Source: Bacteroidales bacterium UBA6192
GTDB lineage: Bacteria > Bacteroidota > Bacteroidia > Bacteroidales > F082
Length of the DNA stretch: 54,387 bases
NCBI GenBank assembly: GCA_002422725.1
Contig: DITE01000081.1
Location: forward strand, 43,557-97,943
Direction of reading: 5' to 3'
Each line of letters opens with the position of its first letter. The stretch's first letter is position 1. Shown here one piece after another: positions 18,478-27,162 of this stretch. Under the pieces are notes generated by a model. The model worked only from the letters and a program-made list of their open reading frames with translations. It did not search any database and was not told the origin of the DNA. The translations under genes and the position numbers were made by a program.

Positions 18478-19182
18478 ATGACAGAGGATTCGGGTCGTGA
18501 AAAACTTTTTAAAGCATTGGTCGAAAAATCGACCCTTAAGCAGGATGTTTATGAGAATACACTCAACGCCCTGCGACTATTTAAGGGTGTAATTGAAGAG
18601 GTTACAAAAGAGTACCAGTCAAGATCAGCTGAGTTTAAATCGCATCGGGATGTTGTTTTTGAGAATCATTACCGGGGCGATTTTGAAATTGAACTAAAGT
18701 TTGGCGGTGATATTCTTCTGTTTCTGATGCATACCAACATCTTTGAGTTTTCGCGCGATCATGCCATAATGCGTTTGCCCTACATCCGTGAGGACATGAC
18801 ACGTTCCTATTGCGGGGTCATCAATATCTATAATTTTCTTGCCGACTCGTTCAAGTATAATCGCTACAATGATATTGGCTATTTGATTGGAAGGGTGTTT
18901 GTTAATAAAGAAAATCACTATTTTATTGAAGGCAAACGCGAGCTTGGGTTTTTATACAATGATATTGGTAAAAACATGCTGAACTACGAAAATGCCCTGC
19001 AGATTGTGGAAGCCGCCATACTGTATACCATAAATTTTGACCTGTTAACGCCTCCTTATGAAACGGTGAAAATGGTCAGTTTGAGTGAGATGAAGAACAC
19101 CTTGGATGCAATTTCGCTGCAAACAGGGAAGCGACTGGGGTTTCATTTTCATGAAGATAAGCCTGATCTCAACAATAGTTGA
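18478..19182 (+). CDS. Conserved hypothetical protein, 234 residues
   Basis: A soluble protein without signal peptide or membrane span, rich in aromatic and charged residues (YNFLADSFKYNRYNDIGYLI, FVNKENHYFIEG). I do not recognise a characterised family; its even composition and tight spacing after porT (11 bases) mark it as a real gene. It could be a regulator or chaperone tied to porT expression, but nothing in the sequence proves that. The end of the protein is hydrophilic and histidine/aspartate-rich (FHFHEDKPDLNNS). Confidence 0.75.
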   Translation: MTEDSGREKLFKALVEKSTLKQDVYENTLNALRLFKGVIEEVTKEYQSRSAEFKSHRDVVFENHYRGDFEIELKFGGDILLFLMHTNIFEFSRDHAIMRLPYIREDMTRSYCGVINIYNFLADSFKYNRYNDIGYLIGRVFVNKENHYFIEGKRELGFLYNDIGKNMLNYENALQIVEAAILYTINFDLLTPPYETVKMVSLSEMKNTLDAISLQTGKRLGFHFHEDKPDLNNS

Positions 19183-19201
19183 TGTTTTTTTCGAAAAGAG
19201 A

Positions 19202-19232
19202 TTTGCAGGAATGGGAAAAATGTTTAATTTTG
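19202..19232 (+). promoter_or_regulatory. Bacteroidota-type promoter of tRNA-Glu
   Basis: TTTG, exactly 19 bases, TAATTTTG: a full match to the phylum consensus, ending 23 bases before the tRNA. It fits transcription of tRNA-Glu from its own start rather than from the gene upstream. Confidence 0.85.
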
Positions 19233-19255
19233 CCGCCTCAATTGTTCTTTTACAT

Positions 19256-19333
19256 GCTCCCATCGTCTAGTCAGGCCCAGGACGCCAGGTTTTCATCCTG
19301 GTAACAGGGGTTCGAATCCCCTTGGGAGTACCA
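19256..19333 (+). tRNA. tRNA-Glu (anticodon TTC)
   Basis: A complete cloverleaf. The acceptor GCTCCCA pairs with TGGGAGT (one G-T pair), and the D arm begins TCGTCTAG, as in other tRNA-Glu. The anticodon stem CCAGG/CCTGG holds the loop TTTTCAT with anticodon TTC, and the T arm is AGGGG-TTCGAAT-CCCCT. Discriminator A and an encoded CCA end at 19333. Confidence 0.97.
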
Positions 19334-19337
19334 ATAG

Positions 19338-19380
19338 TTGAAAAAAAAGCCTGTTAGTGAACAACTTACGGGCTTTTTCT
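19338..19380 (+). terminator. Terminator after tRNA-Glu
   Basis: AAAAAAAGCCTGTTAGTG pairs imperfectly with the following CTTACGGGCTTTTT, ending in a T run, five bases past the encoded CCA. Confidence 0.7.
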
Positions 19381-19405
19381 TTTCTCCTAAAATCAAAAAT
19401 TATTT

Positions 19406-19714
19406 CTCGCGGCGAGCGCAGCGTTTTATTTCTCGCAGCGGGCGCAGCGTGATACTTTTCGTTGCGTTCGTGGCGTGCACTCTTTCTCGTAGCGTAGAGA
19501 TGTTAGTTGGTGAATCAGCCACATCAAGAATCAAGCATAGCCGATCAAAAATCAAAAATTCTCGCGGCGAACGCAGCGTTTTATTTTTCGCAGAGGGCGC
19601 AGCGTGACACTTTTCGTTGCGTTCGTGGCGTGAACTCTTTCTCGTAGCGTAGAGATGTTAGGTGGTGAATCAGCCACATCAAAATCAGACATCGCCGATC
19701 AAAAATCAAAAATT
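19406..19714. repeat. Tandem noncoding repeat, two 154-155-base copies
   Basis: Copy 1 covers 19406-19560 and copy 2 19561-19714, with only scattered differences. Each copy begins CTCGCGGCGAACGCAGCG (or AGCG) and contains TTCGTTGCGTTCGTGGCGTG and GTAGAGATGTTAG. Each ends in GATCAAAAATCAAAAATT, a phrase that returns inverted at 19741-19769 (CGATTTTTGATTACCGATTT). The stretch 19334-19921 has no credible gene; a 270-base open frame inside it is low-complexity and follows the repeat. GC content and word use differ from the flanking genes. Similar 'GCGTTCGTGGCGTG' phrases are scattered between genes in Bacteroidota genomes as far as I recall. Confidence 0.85.
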
Positions 19715-19921
19715 TAAGTAATTCCTAATTGATTTACGATCGACGATTTTTGATTACCGATTTTTGATGTCGAGGCAAACAACAAATAAACAAATCAACG
19801 AATCAACTGTTCCAATATGGGGTTTCAAACCTGAAGTGCACAAAATTGGCTATTTTTGCAAACTATTTACTCAAAAGTTTCTATACAATCAACTAAACGA
19901 CAATACCTTAATTAGTTACCT

Positions 19922-20575
19922 ATGTCAACCGACAACCTGCATGAACTCATTCATATCCGTCACCTTACTCCATCAGCATTCGTGCTCCGTATGAGCCGTA
20001 GAGGACTTAAATTTAAATCAGGGCAACATATATTGCTCGGAAAGGCAGGGAGCATCCACAACCGCGAGTATTCTATCTACAGCGGCGAGAACGATGACTT
20101 TTTCGAAATTCTTATCAAAGAAGTTGACGAGGGTCTTGTCAGCAAACAACTTAAAGCTGTTAAACCTGGTGATAAACTACAGATTGAAGGACCACTTGGT
20201 TTTTTTACTTTGAATGAAAACGATATACACACGTCAAAATTTTTGTTTGTGGCCACCGGAACCGGTGTTGCGCCTTTCCACAGTTTCGTGAAAAGTTATC
20301 CGCAACTCGATTACCTTTTGCTTCATGGTGTCAGGATTGCTGCTGAAGCATACGAAAAGGCCGATTACCAGGCCAATAGGCATGTGTTGTGTACAAGTGG
20401 CGACACCTCCGGGAAATTCAATGGCAGGGTAACTGACTATCTGAAAAACAATCCTGTGGATGTTAACACACATTGTTATCTCTGTGGCAACTTTAACATG
20501 ATCAAGGAGGTGTTCGACATTCTGGAACAACAAGGGGTTCCGGCAGGTCAGGTGCATGCCGAAGTGTATTTCTAA
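19922..20575 (+). CDS. Ferredoxin/flavodoxin-NADP reductase-like oxidoreductase
   Basis: A 217-residue stand-alone FAD/NAD(P) reductase module. The FAD domain has HNREYSIYSGENDDF (the R-x-Y-S motif), followed by PLGFFTLN. The nucleotide domain has FVATGTGVAPFHSFV and the C-terminal CYLCGNFNMIKEVFDILEQQGVP. It ends in VHAEVYF, with an aromatic last residue as in plant-type FNRs, where it stacks on the flavin. It probably reduces a ferredoxin or flavodoxin; the adjacent radical-SAM methylthiotransferases need such reductants, but that link is inferred from position only. Confidence 0.85.
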   Translation: MSTDNLHELIHIRHLTPSAFVLRMSRRGLKFKSGQHILLGKAGSIHNREYSIYSGENDDFFEILIKEVDEGLVSKQLKAVKPGDKLQIEGPLGFFTLNENDIHTSKFLFVATGTGVAPFHSFVKSYPQLDYLLLHGVRIAAEAYEKADYQANRHVLCTSGDTSGKFNGRVTDYLKNNPVDVNTHCYLCGNFNMIKEVFDILEQQGVPAGQVHAEVYF

Positions 20576-20707
20576 GGTTATTTTATTTAACTAAAGTACT
20601 CAAAATCAGATTAATAGTCTGTCGATGCGCTTAATGTAAAAGATTGTATTTTTGTGGCGACACTATTGGTCAGGACTTCATCATGAGTCCATGTAAACCG
20701 TAATGGA

Positions 20708-22159
20708 ATGAAATATCATATTATATCGCTGGGTTGCCAGATGAATCAATCCGACACCGAGCGCGTCAGAACAGTAATGCATAGCATGGGATTTGCACCC
20801 ACTGAAGAGGAGTCAGAAGCTTCCATCCTGGGAGTGATTGCCTGTTCGGTGCGCCAGAAAGCCATTGACAAAGTGTATTCACGTATTTCGAAATGGAACA
20901 GGATGAAAAACCGGAAAAGCCTGATAACTTTTGTTTCGGGCTGTATCCTGCCATCGGACCGGGAGAAATTTCTGAAGCTTTTCGATCTGGTGTTCCCCAT
21001 GAGTGAGTTGCCCGGTCTTCCTGGCATGATCAATCATTATGGCATTGTTACCCCGGCTGGCTTGCAAACACTCGACGCAGGACGTCAGGATATGCAAGCG
21101 GCTGTTATTGTGAGTGATAAAGTTGCAAGGAGTATTCTCAATCCTGTTGCTGCTATGCCTGGCGGACAGACTCTTCAGCTTAATCCGGGCAAAGACATTG
21201 ATCAGTTCTGGCATGTTGAACCAACTTATACTTCCGGATTTGAGGCTTATATACCCATACAGAATGGCTGCGACAAGTTTTGTACTTTCTGCGCAGTGCC
21301 TTACACACGCGGACGCGAGGTTTCGAGGCCCAGTGGTGAAATCATGGACGAACTGCATCAATTGGTTGAGAAAGGATTCAAATCAATTACCTTGCTTGGT
21401 CAGAATGTGAATTCTTATGGACTTGACAAAAATGGACTGGAAGTAAGTTTTACGGAACTCCTTCATCAGATTGGGCGATATGGCGATAAGTCAGGCAAAG
21501 AATTCTGGGTGTATTTTACATCGCCGCATCCACGTGATATGACCGATGATGTAATAGAAGCAATAGTGCAGTATGCCTGTCTGGCCAAGCAGATTCATTT
21601 GCCTGTTCAGTCGGGCGATGAGCATGTGTTGTTGAAAATGAACCGTAAGCACTCAATGGAAAAGTATCGTCATATAGTGCACACCATCAGGCGATTGATA
21701 CCCGAAGCCACCTTGTTTACCGACATAATTGTGGGCTTTACAGGCGAAACAGACGAGCAGTTTGAAAACACACGGAAGGCCATGGAGGAGTTCCATTACA
21801 ACATGGCCTATATTGCCCAGTACAGTGTGAGGCCGGGAGCTGCCAGTTCGCGCTGGGAGGATGACGTTCCGTATGAGGTGAAAAAAGTGCGTTTTCAGGC
21901 ACTTACCAACGAACTTACCAAACACAGCCTTGTGTACAATAAGTCATTGATTGGCAAAACACTGCGTGTGTTGGTTCGTGGACGCGACCGCAAGGAAGGT
22001 TATTTATCAGCCCACACCGAAGGTCGTATCGTGGTGCGTTTTGCATCTGATGATGCCTCGCTGATCGGACAGTTTGCCGATGTCCGGATCATGTCAGCTG
22101 CACCACTATCGGTCGAAGGCGAACGTGTTGGTGTAATGGTGAGTCAGGCTGTGGATTAA
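20708..22159 (+). CDS. miaB: tRNA-2-methylthio-N6-dimethylallyladenosine synthase MiaB (or close relative)
   Basis: 483 residues. The N-terminal methylthiotransferase domain has cluster cysteines 10 (LGCQMNQSD), 46 (IACSVRQKA) and 79 (SGCILPSD). The radical-SAM core has C188-x3-C192-x2-C195 (GCDKFCTFCAVPYTRGRE), and a C-terminal TRAM domain starts near residue 415. It adds the methylthio group to i6A37 of tRNAs. Two oddities: IACSVRQ where NTCSVRE is usual, and a longer linker (about residues 110-168) with no obvious family match. That makes a divergent MiaB or a MiaB-like paralogue possible. It is followed by mtaB. Confidence 0.82.
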   Translation: MKYHIISLGCQMNQSDTERVRTVMHSMGFAPTEEESEASILGVIACSVRQKAIDKVYSRISKWNRMKNRKSLITFVSGCILPSDREKFLKLFDLVFPMSELPGLPGMINHYGIVTPAGLQTLDAGRQDMQAAVIVSDKVARSILNPVAAMPGGQTLQLNPGKDIDQFWHVEPTYTSGFEAYIPIQNGCDKFCTFCAVPYTRGREVSRPSGEIMDELHQLVEKGFKSITLLGQNVNSYGLDKNGLEVSFTELLHQIGRYGDKSGKEFWVYFTSPHPRDMTDDVIEAIVQYACLAKQIHLPVQSGDEHVLLKMNRKHSMEKYRHIVHTIRRLIPEATLFTDIIVGFTGETDEQFENTRKAMEEFHYNMAYIAQYSVRPGAASSRWEDDVPYEVKKVRFQALTNELTKHSLVYNKSLIGKTLRVLVRGRDRKEGYLSAHTEGRIVVRFASDDASLIGQFADVRIMSAAPLSVEGERVGVMVSQAVD

Positions 22160-22267
22160 TCGGAGCAATAAACATGGTGAATAAATTTAGTGTGTGGAAA
22201 TGTCTGATATACAGCTCCCAATGGAAACCATCTGCCTGAAGCTAAAAACCCTGAAAAAAACTTTCGA

Positions 22268-23557
22268 ATGAAGAAAATTGCGTTTAAAACGTTGGGTTGC
22301 AGACTCAATCAGTATGAAACAGATGCTCTTGCTTCACGCTTTCACAAGGGCAGTTATCAATTGGTTGATTTTAGCGACGAAGCCGATATATATGTTGTGA
22401 ATACGTGCACGGTGACGAATCAGAGCGACCAGAAGTCAAGGCAAACCATTAACGCAGCGCGGAAAATCAGTAATGATGCCATTGTGGTTGTTACAGGATG
22501 TATGGCAAACAACTATAAACAATCGCTTCTCGAAAACACAGGTATCACTTATGTGGTTGACAACGAGCGTAAATCATCGATATTCAGCATAGTCGAATCG
22601 CATTACAGGGGCGAGGTGGCTGATCCGGAGGGCTTCGACAAGGATCTTTTCAGCTATGATCCAGCCCAAAAGACCTTTCACACCCGCAGTATGATTAAAA
22701 TTCAGGATGGCTGCGATAATTTCTGTACATTCTGCATCATTCCCAAAGTAAGGGGAAGGGCTGCCAGCCGCCCGGCACAAGAAATTTATGACAATATCCG
22801 TGAAGTAGTGGATTTCGGCTTTAAAGAAGTTGTTCTGACCGGCGTAAACATTGGCCGCTATCAGGATGGAGCACTGAATTTTGAGCAACTCGTCGCCAAC
22901 ATACTTGAATTGCCGGGCGATTTCAGGTTGCGAATTTCTTCAATTGAGCCAGACGGATTCAGCGATCGCTTTTTTGACATGTTTGCCAATCCGAAACTTA
23001 GCCCCCATCTGCATCTTTGCCTGCAAAGCGGTTCCGAAGATATTTTATTGAAGATGAGACGTATGTATACAGCCAAACAGTTTATGTCAATGGCAGAAAA
23101 ACTACGGACCATGTATCCAGGCTTCAACCTGACTACCGACATCATTGTTGGATTTCCGGGCGAGACGGAGGAGGATTTTGGTAAAACCATAACAATGGCC
23201 AAAGAACTCGCATTCAGCCATATTCATACATTTAAGTATTCAGTAAGATCGGGAACAAGAGCCGAACGCATGGCTGATCAACTGCCCGAGAAGGTGAAAA
23301 ATCAGCGCAGCGAACTGATCAGGGCTATATCGGATGAAAACAAAAGGGCTTATTTGAACAAAATGATTGGAAGGCAACAACGCTTACTCGTCGAACGTGT
23401 TGGAGCCGACCATGTTGTAAGAGGCTATGGTGAGCATTATATTCCCATCAGGATCAAAGAAAAGGGTATTGAGAAGAATAGTTTTGTTCCTGTCACACTC
23501 ACCGGAATTCATGAAGGCAAGGAACTTTCATTAGAAGCTGTTGTTAACCGGGTTTAA
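22268..23557 (+). CDS. mtaB: tRNA threonylcarbamoyladenosine methylthiotransferase MtaB
   Basis: 429 residues. N-terminal cluster cysteines are 11 (TLGCRLNQYET), 47 (VNTCTVTNQSD) and 78 (VTGCMANN); radical-SAM cysteines are 149, 153 and 156 (GCDNFCTFCIIPKVRGR). GCRLNQYE and CTVTN are the MtaB-type variants of these motifs and separate it from MiaB. It converts t6A37 to ms2t6A37. A TRAM domain ends the protein. It is the second methylthiotransferase in a row, likely a shared operon with a 108-base gap. Confidence 0.9.
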   Translation: MKKIAFKTLGCRLNQYETDALASRFHKGSYQLVDFSDEADIYVVNTCTVTNQSDQKSRQTINAARKISNDAIVVVTGCMANNYKQSLLENTGITYVVDNERKSSIFSIVESHYRGEVADPEGFDKDLFSYDPAQKTFHTRSMIKIQDGCDNFCTFCIIPKVRGRAASRPAQEIYDNIREVVDFGFKEVVLTGVNIGRYQDGALNFEQLVANILELPGDFRLRISSIEPDGFSDRFFDMFANPKLSPHLHLCLQSGSEDILLKMRRMYTAKQFMSMAEKLRTMYPGFNLTTDIIVGFPGETEEDFGKTITMAKELAFSHIHTFKYSVRSGTRAERMADQLPEKVKNQRSELIRAISDENKRAYLNKMIGRQQRLLVERVGADHVVRGYGEHYIPIRIKEKGIEKNSFVPVTLTGIHEGKELSLEAVVNRV

Positions 23558-23581
23558 TACATTTATCATAAGCATATTATT

Positions 23582-23890
23582 ATGAAGTTTTTAGCCATTG
23601 AAAAAGACAATGCAAGCAGTACAGGTCAGGCCGATCGTGATTTATTGGAGCTGGAAGCCAGGGAGGTGTATGCTTTGTATCAGAAGGGTATTATCCGCGA
23701 AATGTATTTCAACCAGAACCATGAGGCTGTGTTGCTGCTCGAATGCAAAAGCCAGGAGGATGCAGAACTGGCGCTGGCGCGATTACCTCTGGTTGAGCAA
23801 GGAATTATCCGGTTCGAAATCAGCGAACTAAGGCCCTATACCGGATTTGAAAGGATATTTAAAGTCAATAGAGACTTTCATTGTTGCTGA
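23582..23890 (+). CDS. Small dimeric alpha/beta-barrel-like protein
   Basis: 102 residues, no signal peptide. The pattern MKFLAIEKD...REVYALYQKGIIREMYFNQNHEAVLLLECKS...LARLPLVEQGIIRFEISELRPYTGFERIF resembles the muconolactone-isomerase/YciI type of ferredoxin-like dimeric barrel. No catalytic residue can be assigned. It follows mtaB by 24 bases and may be its last operon partner. The protein ends in a pair of cysteines. Confidence 0.7.
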   Translation: MKFLAIEKDNASSTGQADRDLLELEAREVYALYQKGIIREMYFNQNHEAVLLLECKSQEDAELALARLPLVEQGIIRFEISELRPYTGFERIFKVNRDFHCC

Positions 23891-23905
23891 GGCATTGCTG
23901 CCCTC

Positions 23906-24616
23906 TCACCCGGGTTTTCTCCCGCTGTAGATCGTTGCTATACCAAAAGTCAGGCGTTGCTGGTTTACATGCTCAAAGCCTGCCCGCTCCAGTTCATCCA
24001 GAAACTGCCTTCCATCAGGAAATTGTCCCACTGAATCGGGAAGATAGGTATATGCCTTATTGTCTTTTGAAATCAGTCGTCCAAGACCCGGCAAAATGTT
24101 TTTGAAATAAAACTGATACAATTGTTTTACGGGAAACTTTTTGGGCTTCGAAAATTCGAGTACCACAATAATCCCTCCCTGTTTGGTTACACGCAGCATC
24201 TCGGCCAGACCCACACTCAGGTTTTCGAAATTGCGTACGCCAAAGGCAACCATGGCAACATCAAAATGGTTGTCGGGAAAAGGGATGTTTTCGGAATCGG
24301 CCTGCTGAAGCACGATTTGCTTGTCGAGCTGCATTTTCTTAAGCTTTACCCGGCCAATATCAAGCATCCCCTGTGAAATATCAATTCCGGTGATTGCCGC
24401 CTTCGATTTGCGTGAGAGTTCAATGGCAAGGTCGGCTGTTCCGGTAGCCACATCGAGCACAGTAGTCGGTTTCTCCTTCACGATCAGGTTGACAACCTTT
24501 TTTCTCCATAACTTATCGATGCCTGCGGATAGAAAATGATTGAGAAAATCATATTTTCCGGCAATGTTGTCAAACATCGTCCTAACGGCTTCCTTTTTGC
24601 CTGACTGATTTGTCAT
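23906..24616 (-). CDS. ubiE: Demethylmenaquinone methyltransferase
   Basis: A 236-residue class I SAM methyltransferase. The start carries the UbiE/MenG signature VRTMFDNIAGKYDFLNHFLSAGID with W37-R. SAM motif I is VLDVATGTADLAIEL, and VAFGVRNFENLSVGL plus GGIIVVLEFSKP are the two family signatures. It makes menaquinone, the likely quinone partner of the Na+-NQR encoded above. It is 12 bases downstream of the heptose kinase on the same strand. Confidence 0.95.
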   Translation of the reverse strand: MTNQSGKKEAVRTMFDNIAGKYDFLNHFLSAGIDKLWRKKVVNLIVKEKPTTVLDVATGTADLAIELSRKSKAAITGIDISQGMLDIGRVKLKKMQLDKQIVLQQADSENIPFPDNHFDVAMVAFGVRNFENLSVGLAEMLRVTKQGGIIVVLEFSKPKKFPVKQLYQFYFKNILPGLGRLISKDNKAYTYLPDSVGQFPDGRQFLDELERAGFEHVNQQRLTFGIATIYSGRKPG

Positions 24617-24628
24617 ATTTTGGGGTTG

Positions 24629-25645
24629 TTAGCGTACCATAGTGTTTAACACCTCTTCGAGCAATTTGTTTTTGTCGATGGGTACAACACCAATTTCTTC
24701 GCACACCAGACCACCTGCCAGATTGGAAATCGTGGCGATGTCTTCTCCACCGAGTCCGTTGGCAAGGCATAGAGAAGCTACACTAATCACAGTGTCGCCG
24801 GCTCCCGACACATCGGCAATATTGCGCATAAAGGCAGGAATGTGCGTAATGGTGTGTTCATCACTATCCGATTTTGTACCAATCAGTACACCTTTTTCCG
24901 ACAAAGTTACCATCACCATGTCGGCATGTAATTTTTCCTGTAATATGGCAAGAGCCTTGCTTGTTTCAGGTAACGACCTGGTGTCGAAAGCCAGTCCGAG
25001 TCCTTCTCTGAGTTCTTTCAGATTGGGTTTAAACAGGTTAACGTTTTTGAAGGCAAGGAAGTTTTTGCGTTTAGGATCAACCACAACGGGAATTGCTTTT
25101 TCACGGGCAAGTTTCATGGTGCTGTTGATAAGCGATCGGGTGATCACGCCTTTGTTATAGTCTTGAAAGAGAATAACATCAATTTTCTCATGATGCAAAA
25201 TGTCCTTGATACGGTTCCAGAGTTGAGCCTGTTCGCTCCGGCTCAGGTCGTGGGTCATTTCGTCGTCTACCCTCAGCATTTGGGTTTTGTTGCCAATGAT
25301 GCGGAATTTTGTGGTCGTAATCCTGCCCTGGCTGCTCACAAGGCCATGAAGCGGAAGGTTGTTGCGCAGAAGAATGTCCTTGAACTCATTGCCTTTCTGG
25401 TCGTTGCCAATAACAGAACATAAGATGGCTTTGGCGCCAAGCGATTTGATGTTGAGGGCAACATTTGCTGCACCACCAGGCCGGTTCTGTCGTTCCTGAA
25501 CGGCTACCACCGGCACGGGGGCTTCGGGCGAAATACGTTCCACCTTGCCAAAGATATAGGCATCGATCATCACATCGCCAATCACGAGTACACTCTGTTT
25601 TTCGAATGATTCGAACAGTTGATGGACACTTTGGTTTGTATGCAT
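24629..25645 (-). CDS. hldE1: D-glycero-beta-D-manno-heptose-7-phosphate kinase (RfaE domain I)
   Basis: 338 residues of the PfkB carbohydrate kinase fold: VLVIGDVMIDAYIFGKVERI, GGAANVALNIKSLGA and the catalytic DVSGAGDTVISVASL near the end. It is a stand-alone kinase domain without the nucleotidyltransferase domain of bifunctional HldE. It acts in ADP-heptose synthesis for lipopolysaccharide core. The start is placed at the ATG 25643-25645; a TTG six codons upstream would lie only seven bases after the -7 box of the promoter at 25671-25699. Confidence 0.88.
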   Translation of the reverse strand: MHTNQSVHQLFESFEKQSVLVIGDVMIDAYIFGKVERISPEAPVPVVAVQERQNRPGGAANVALNIKSLGAKAILCSVIGNDQKGNEFKDILLRNNLPLHGLVSSQGRITTTKFRIIGNKTQMLRVDDEMTHDLSRSEQAQLWNRIKDILHHEKIDVILFQDYNKGVITRSLINSTMKLAREKAIPVVVDPKRKNFLAFKNVNLFKPNLKELREGLGLAFDTRSLPETSKALAILQEKLHADMVMVTLSEKGVLIGTKSDSDEHTITHIPAFMRNIADVSGAGDTVISVASLCLANGLGGEDIATISNLAGGLVCEEIGVVPIDKNKLLEEVLNTMVR

Positions 25646-25670
25646 AGCTGATTTATTGCGCAATGAGTTG

Positions 25671-25699
25671 CAAAAGTAGAATATTTAGGATAGTTTCAA
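25671..25699 (-). promoter_or_regulatory. Bacteroidota-type promoter of the heptose kinase gene
   Basis: On the minus strand TTG, 18 bases, TACTTTTG. The expected transcript start is near 25664, which supports the ATG at 25645 over the upstream TTG. Confidence 0.65.
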
Positions 25700-25775
25700 T
25701 CCGATATGAAACCAAATTCAGTTCATTTGGTTTAAAACTGCATCAAAGATGTGGTAACCTACATAGTTGCCCTTG

Positions 25776-26990
25776 TTAATGCAAGCGCTCCAGTGCTTGT
25801 TTAATTCTTTCGGCTGCTTCTATGATGAGGTCATTGGATGTGGCATAGGAAAATCTGATGCAGTTATCGCAGCCGAAAGCATCGCCGCTTACCAGGGCAA
25901 CATGGGCCTGGTCGAGCAGATAAATACACAGGTCGTAACTGTTTTTGATTTCTCTGGTTCCATCGGTTTTGCCGTAGAAGTAGCTCACGTCAGGAAACAT
26001 ATAAAAGGCTCCTTCAGGCTTATTGGGAATTACTCCCTCGATCAGGCTCAACTGATCAAACAAGAGGTTTCTTCGCGTTTCGAACTGGCTTACCATTTCC
26101 CTGAGTTCGCTGCATTCAAGGGGATTTGTTATCATGGCTTCGAGTGCGGCAGCCTGCGAAATGGTGCAGCTCCCTGATGTGTATTGTCCCTGTATGGTGT
26201 TGCAGGCGTCAGCAATAACTTGCGGGGCAGCCATATAACCTACCCGCCATCCGGTCATAGCAAAACCTTTTGATAAACCGTTGATAATAATTACATTGTC
26301 GAATATTTCGGGAAATTGTCCGATACTTTCGTGTTTGCTTCCAAAGTGGATATACTCATAGATTTCATCAGAAATCACAAAAACACGGGGGTGCCTGGAA
26401 AACACAGCGGCGAGTGCTTTAAGTTCGTTATGGTTATACACTGAACCGCTTGGATTGCATGGAGAGCTGAAAATGAAGGCTTTCGTTTTCGCTGTGATGG
26501 CCTTTTCGAGCTGTTCGGGGGTGATTTTGAAATTGGTATCCACGGTGCTTGAAATGTAAACCGGTTTACCACCAGCCATTTTAACCATTTCGGGATAGGA
26601 AACCCAGTAAGGTGCTGGAATAATTACTTCATCACCATCATCGATCAGGGCAAAAAAGGCATTGGAAATGGATTGTTTGGCTCCGGTCGACACAATGATC
26701 TGTGAAGGCTTGTAGGTGAGGTTATTGTCGCGAAGAAGTTTGTCGGCAATGGCTTTTCTCAGATCGGGAAATCCGGGCACAGGGGGATAATGGGTCAGGT
26801 TGTTGTGGATTGCGCGGATAGCGGCTTGTTTAACCGGCTCCGGGGTGTTAAAGTCGGGTTCACCAATACTTAAAGTGATTACATCGATACCTTTTTCCTT
26901 TAATTCGCGACTCAATCGGGTCATTTCAAGGGTTGCTGATTCACTCAATGACCTCACACGAGTTGATAAAACTGAAGCTCCGTTCGCCAT
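25776..26990 (-). CDS. aspC: Pyridoxal-phosphate aspartate aminotransferase (class I)
   Basis: 404 residues. Typical class Ib fold: IDVITLSIGEPDFNTPEPV, ahead of VSTGAKQSISNA; SSPCNPSGSVY (the N-P-x-G motif); VISDEIYE; and SKGFAMTGWRVGY, in which Lys241 should bind pyridoxal phosphate. It transfers amino groups between aspartate and 2-oxoglutarate; related enzymes also take prephenate or aromatic acids, so the exact substrate is open. It is a single-gene unit with an AT-rich leader. Confidence 0.9.
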   Translation of the reverse strand: MANGASVLSTRVRSLSESATLEMTRLSRELKEKGIDVITLSIGEPDFNTPEPVKQAAIRAIHNNLTHYPPVPGFPDLRKAIADKLLRDNNLTYKPSQIIVSTGAKQSISNAFFALIDDGDEVIIPAPYWVSYPEMVKMAGGKPVYISSTVDTNFKITPEQLEKAITAKTKAFIFSSPCNPSGSVYNHNELKALAAVFSRHPRVFVISDEIYEYIHFGSKHESIGQFPEIFDNVIIINGLSKGFAMTGWRVGYMAAPQVIADACNTIQGQYTSGSCTISQAAALEAMITNPLECSELREMVSQFETRRNLLFDQLSLIEGVIPNKPEGAFYMFPDVSYFYGKTDGTREIKNSYDLCIYLLDQAHVALVSGDAFGCDNCIRFSYATSNDLIIEAAERIKQALERLH

Positions 26991-27111
26991 TTTTGGGGTA
27001 TTTTTTTGAAAAGAAAGGCAAATGTAAGGATATTGTATTGAAATTTTGGAACGTTACATTATTTTAGAATGAATTTAAAGAGGTAATTTACTGTTGGGAT
27101 GGCCAGTGTGG

Positions 27112-27139
27112 TTGAGAAGATGAATTCGTCTTATCTTTG
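27112..27139 (+). promoter_or_regulatory. Promoter-like pair before the 27163 gene
   Basis: TTG at 27112-27114, 17 bases, TATCTTTG at 27132-27139. The spacing is two short of ideal, but the -7 box is perfect and lies 23 bases from the ATG. Confidence 0.5.
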
Positions 27140-27162
27140 CTCCGATAAAAAAATCCCTTATT

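Noticed and set aside
19338..19607. 89-residue open frame downstream of tRNA-Glu
   Set aside because: It runs through the terminator and the first tandem repeat copy; composition reflects the repeat.
20879..21361. 160-residue open frame antisense to miaB
   Set aside because: Shadow of a well-supported radical-SAM gene; no motif of its own.
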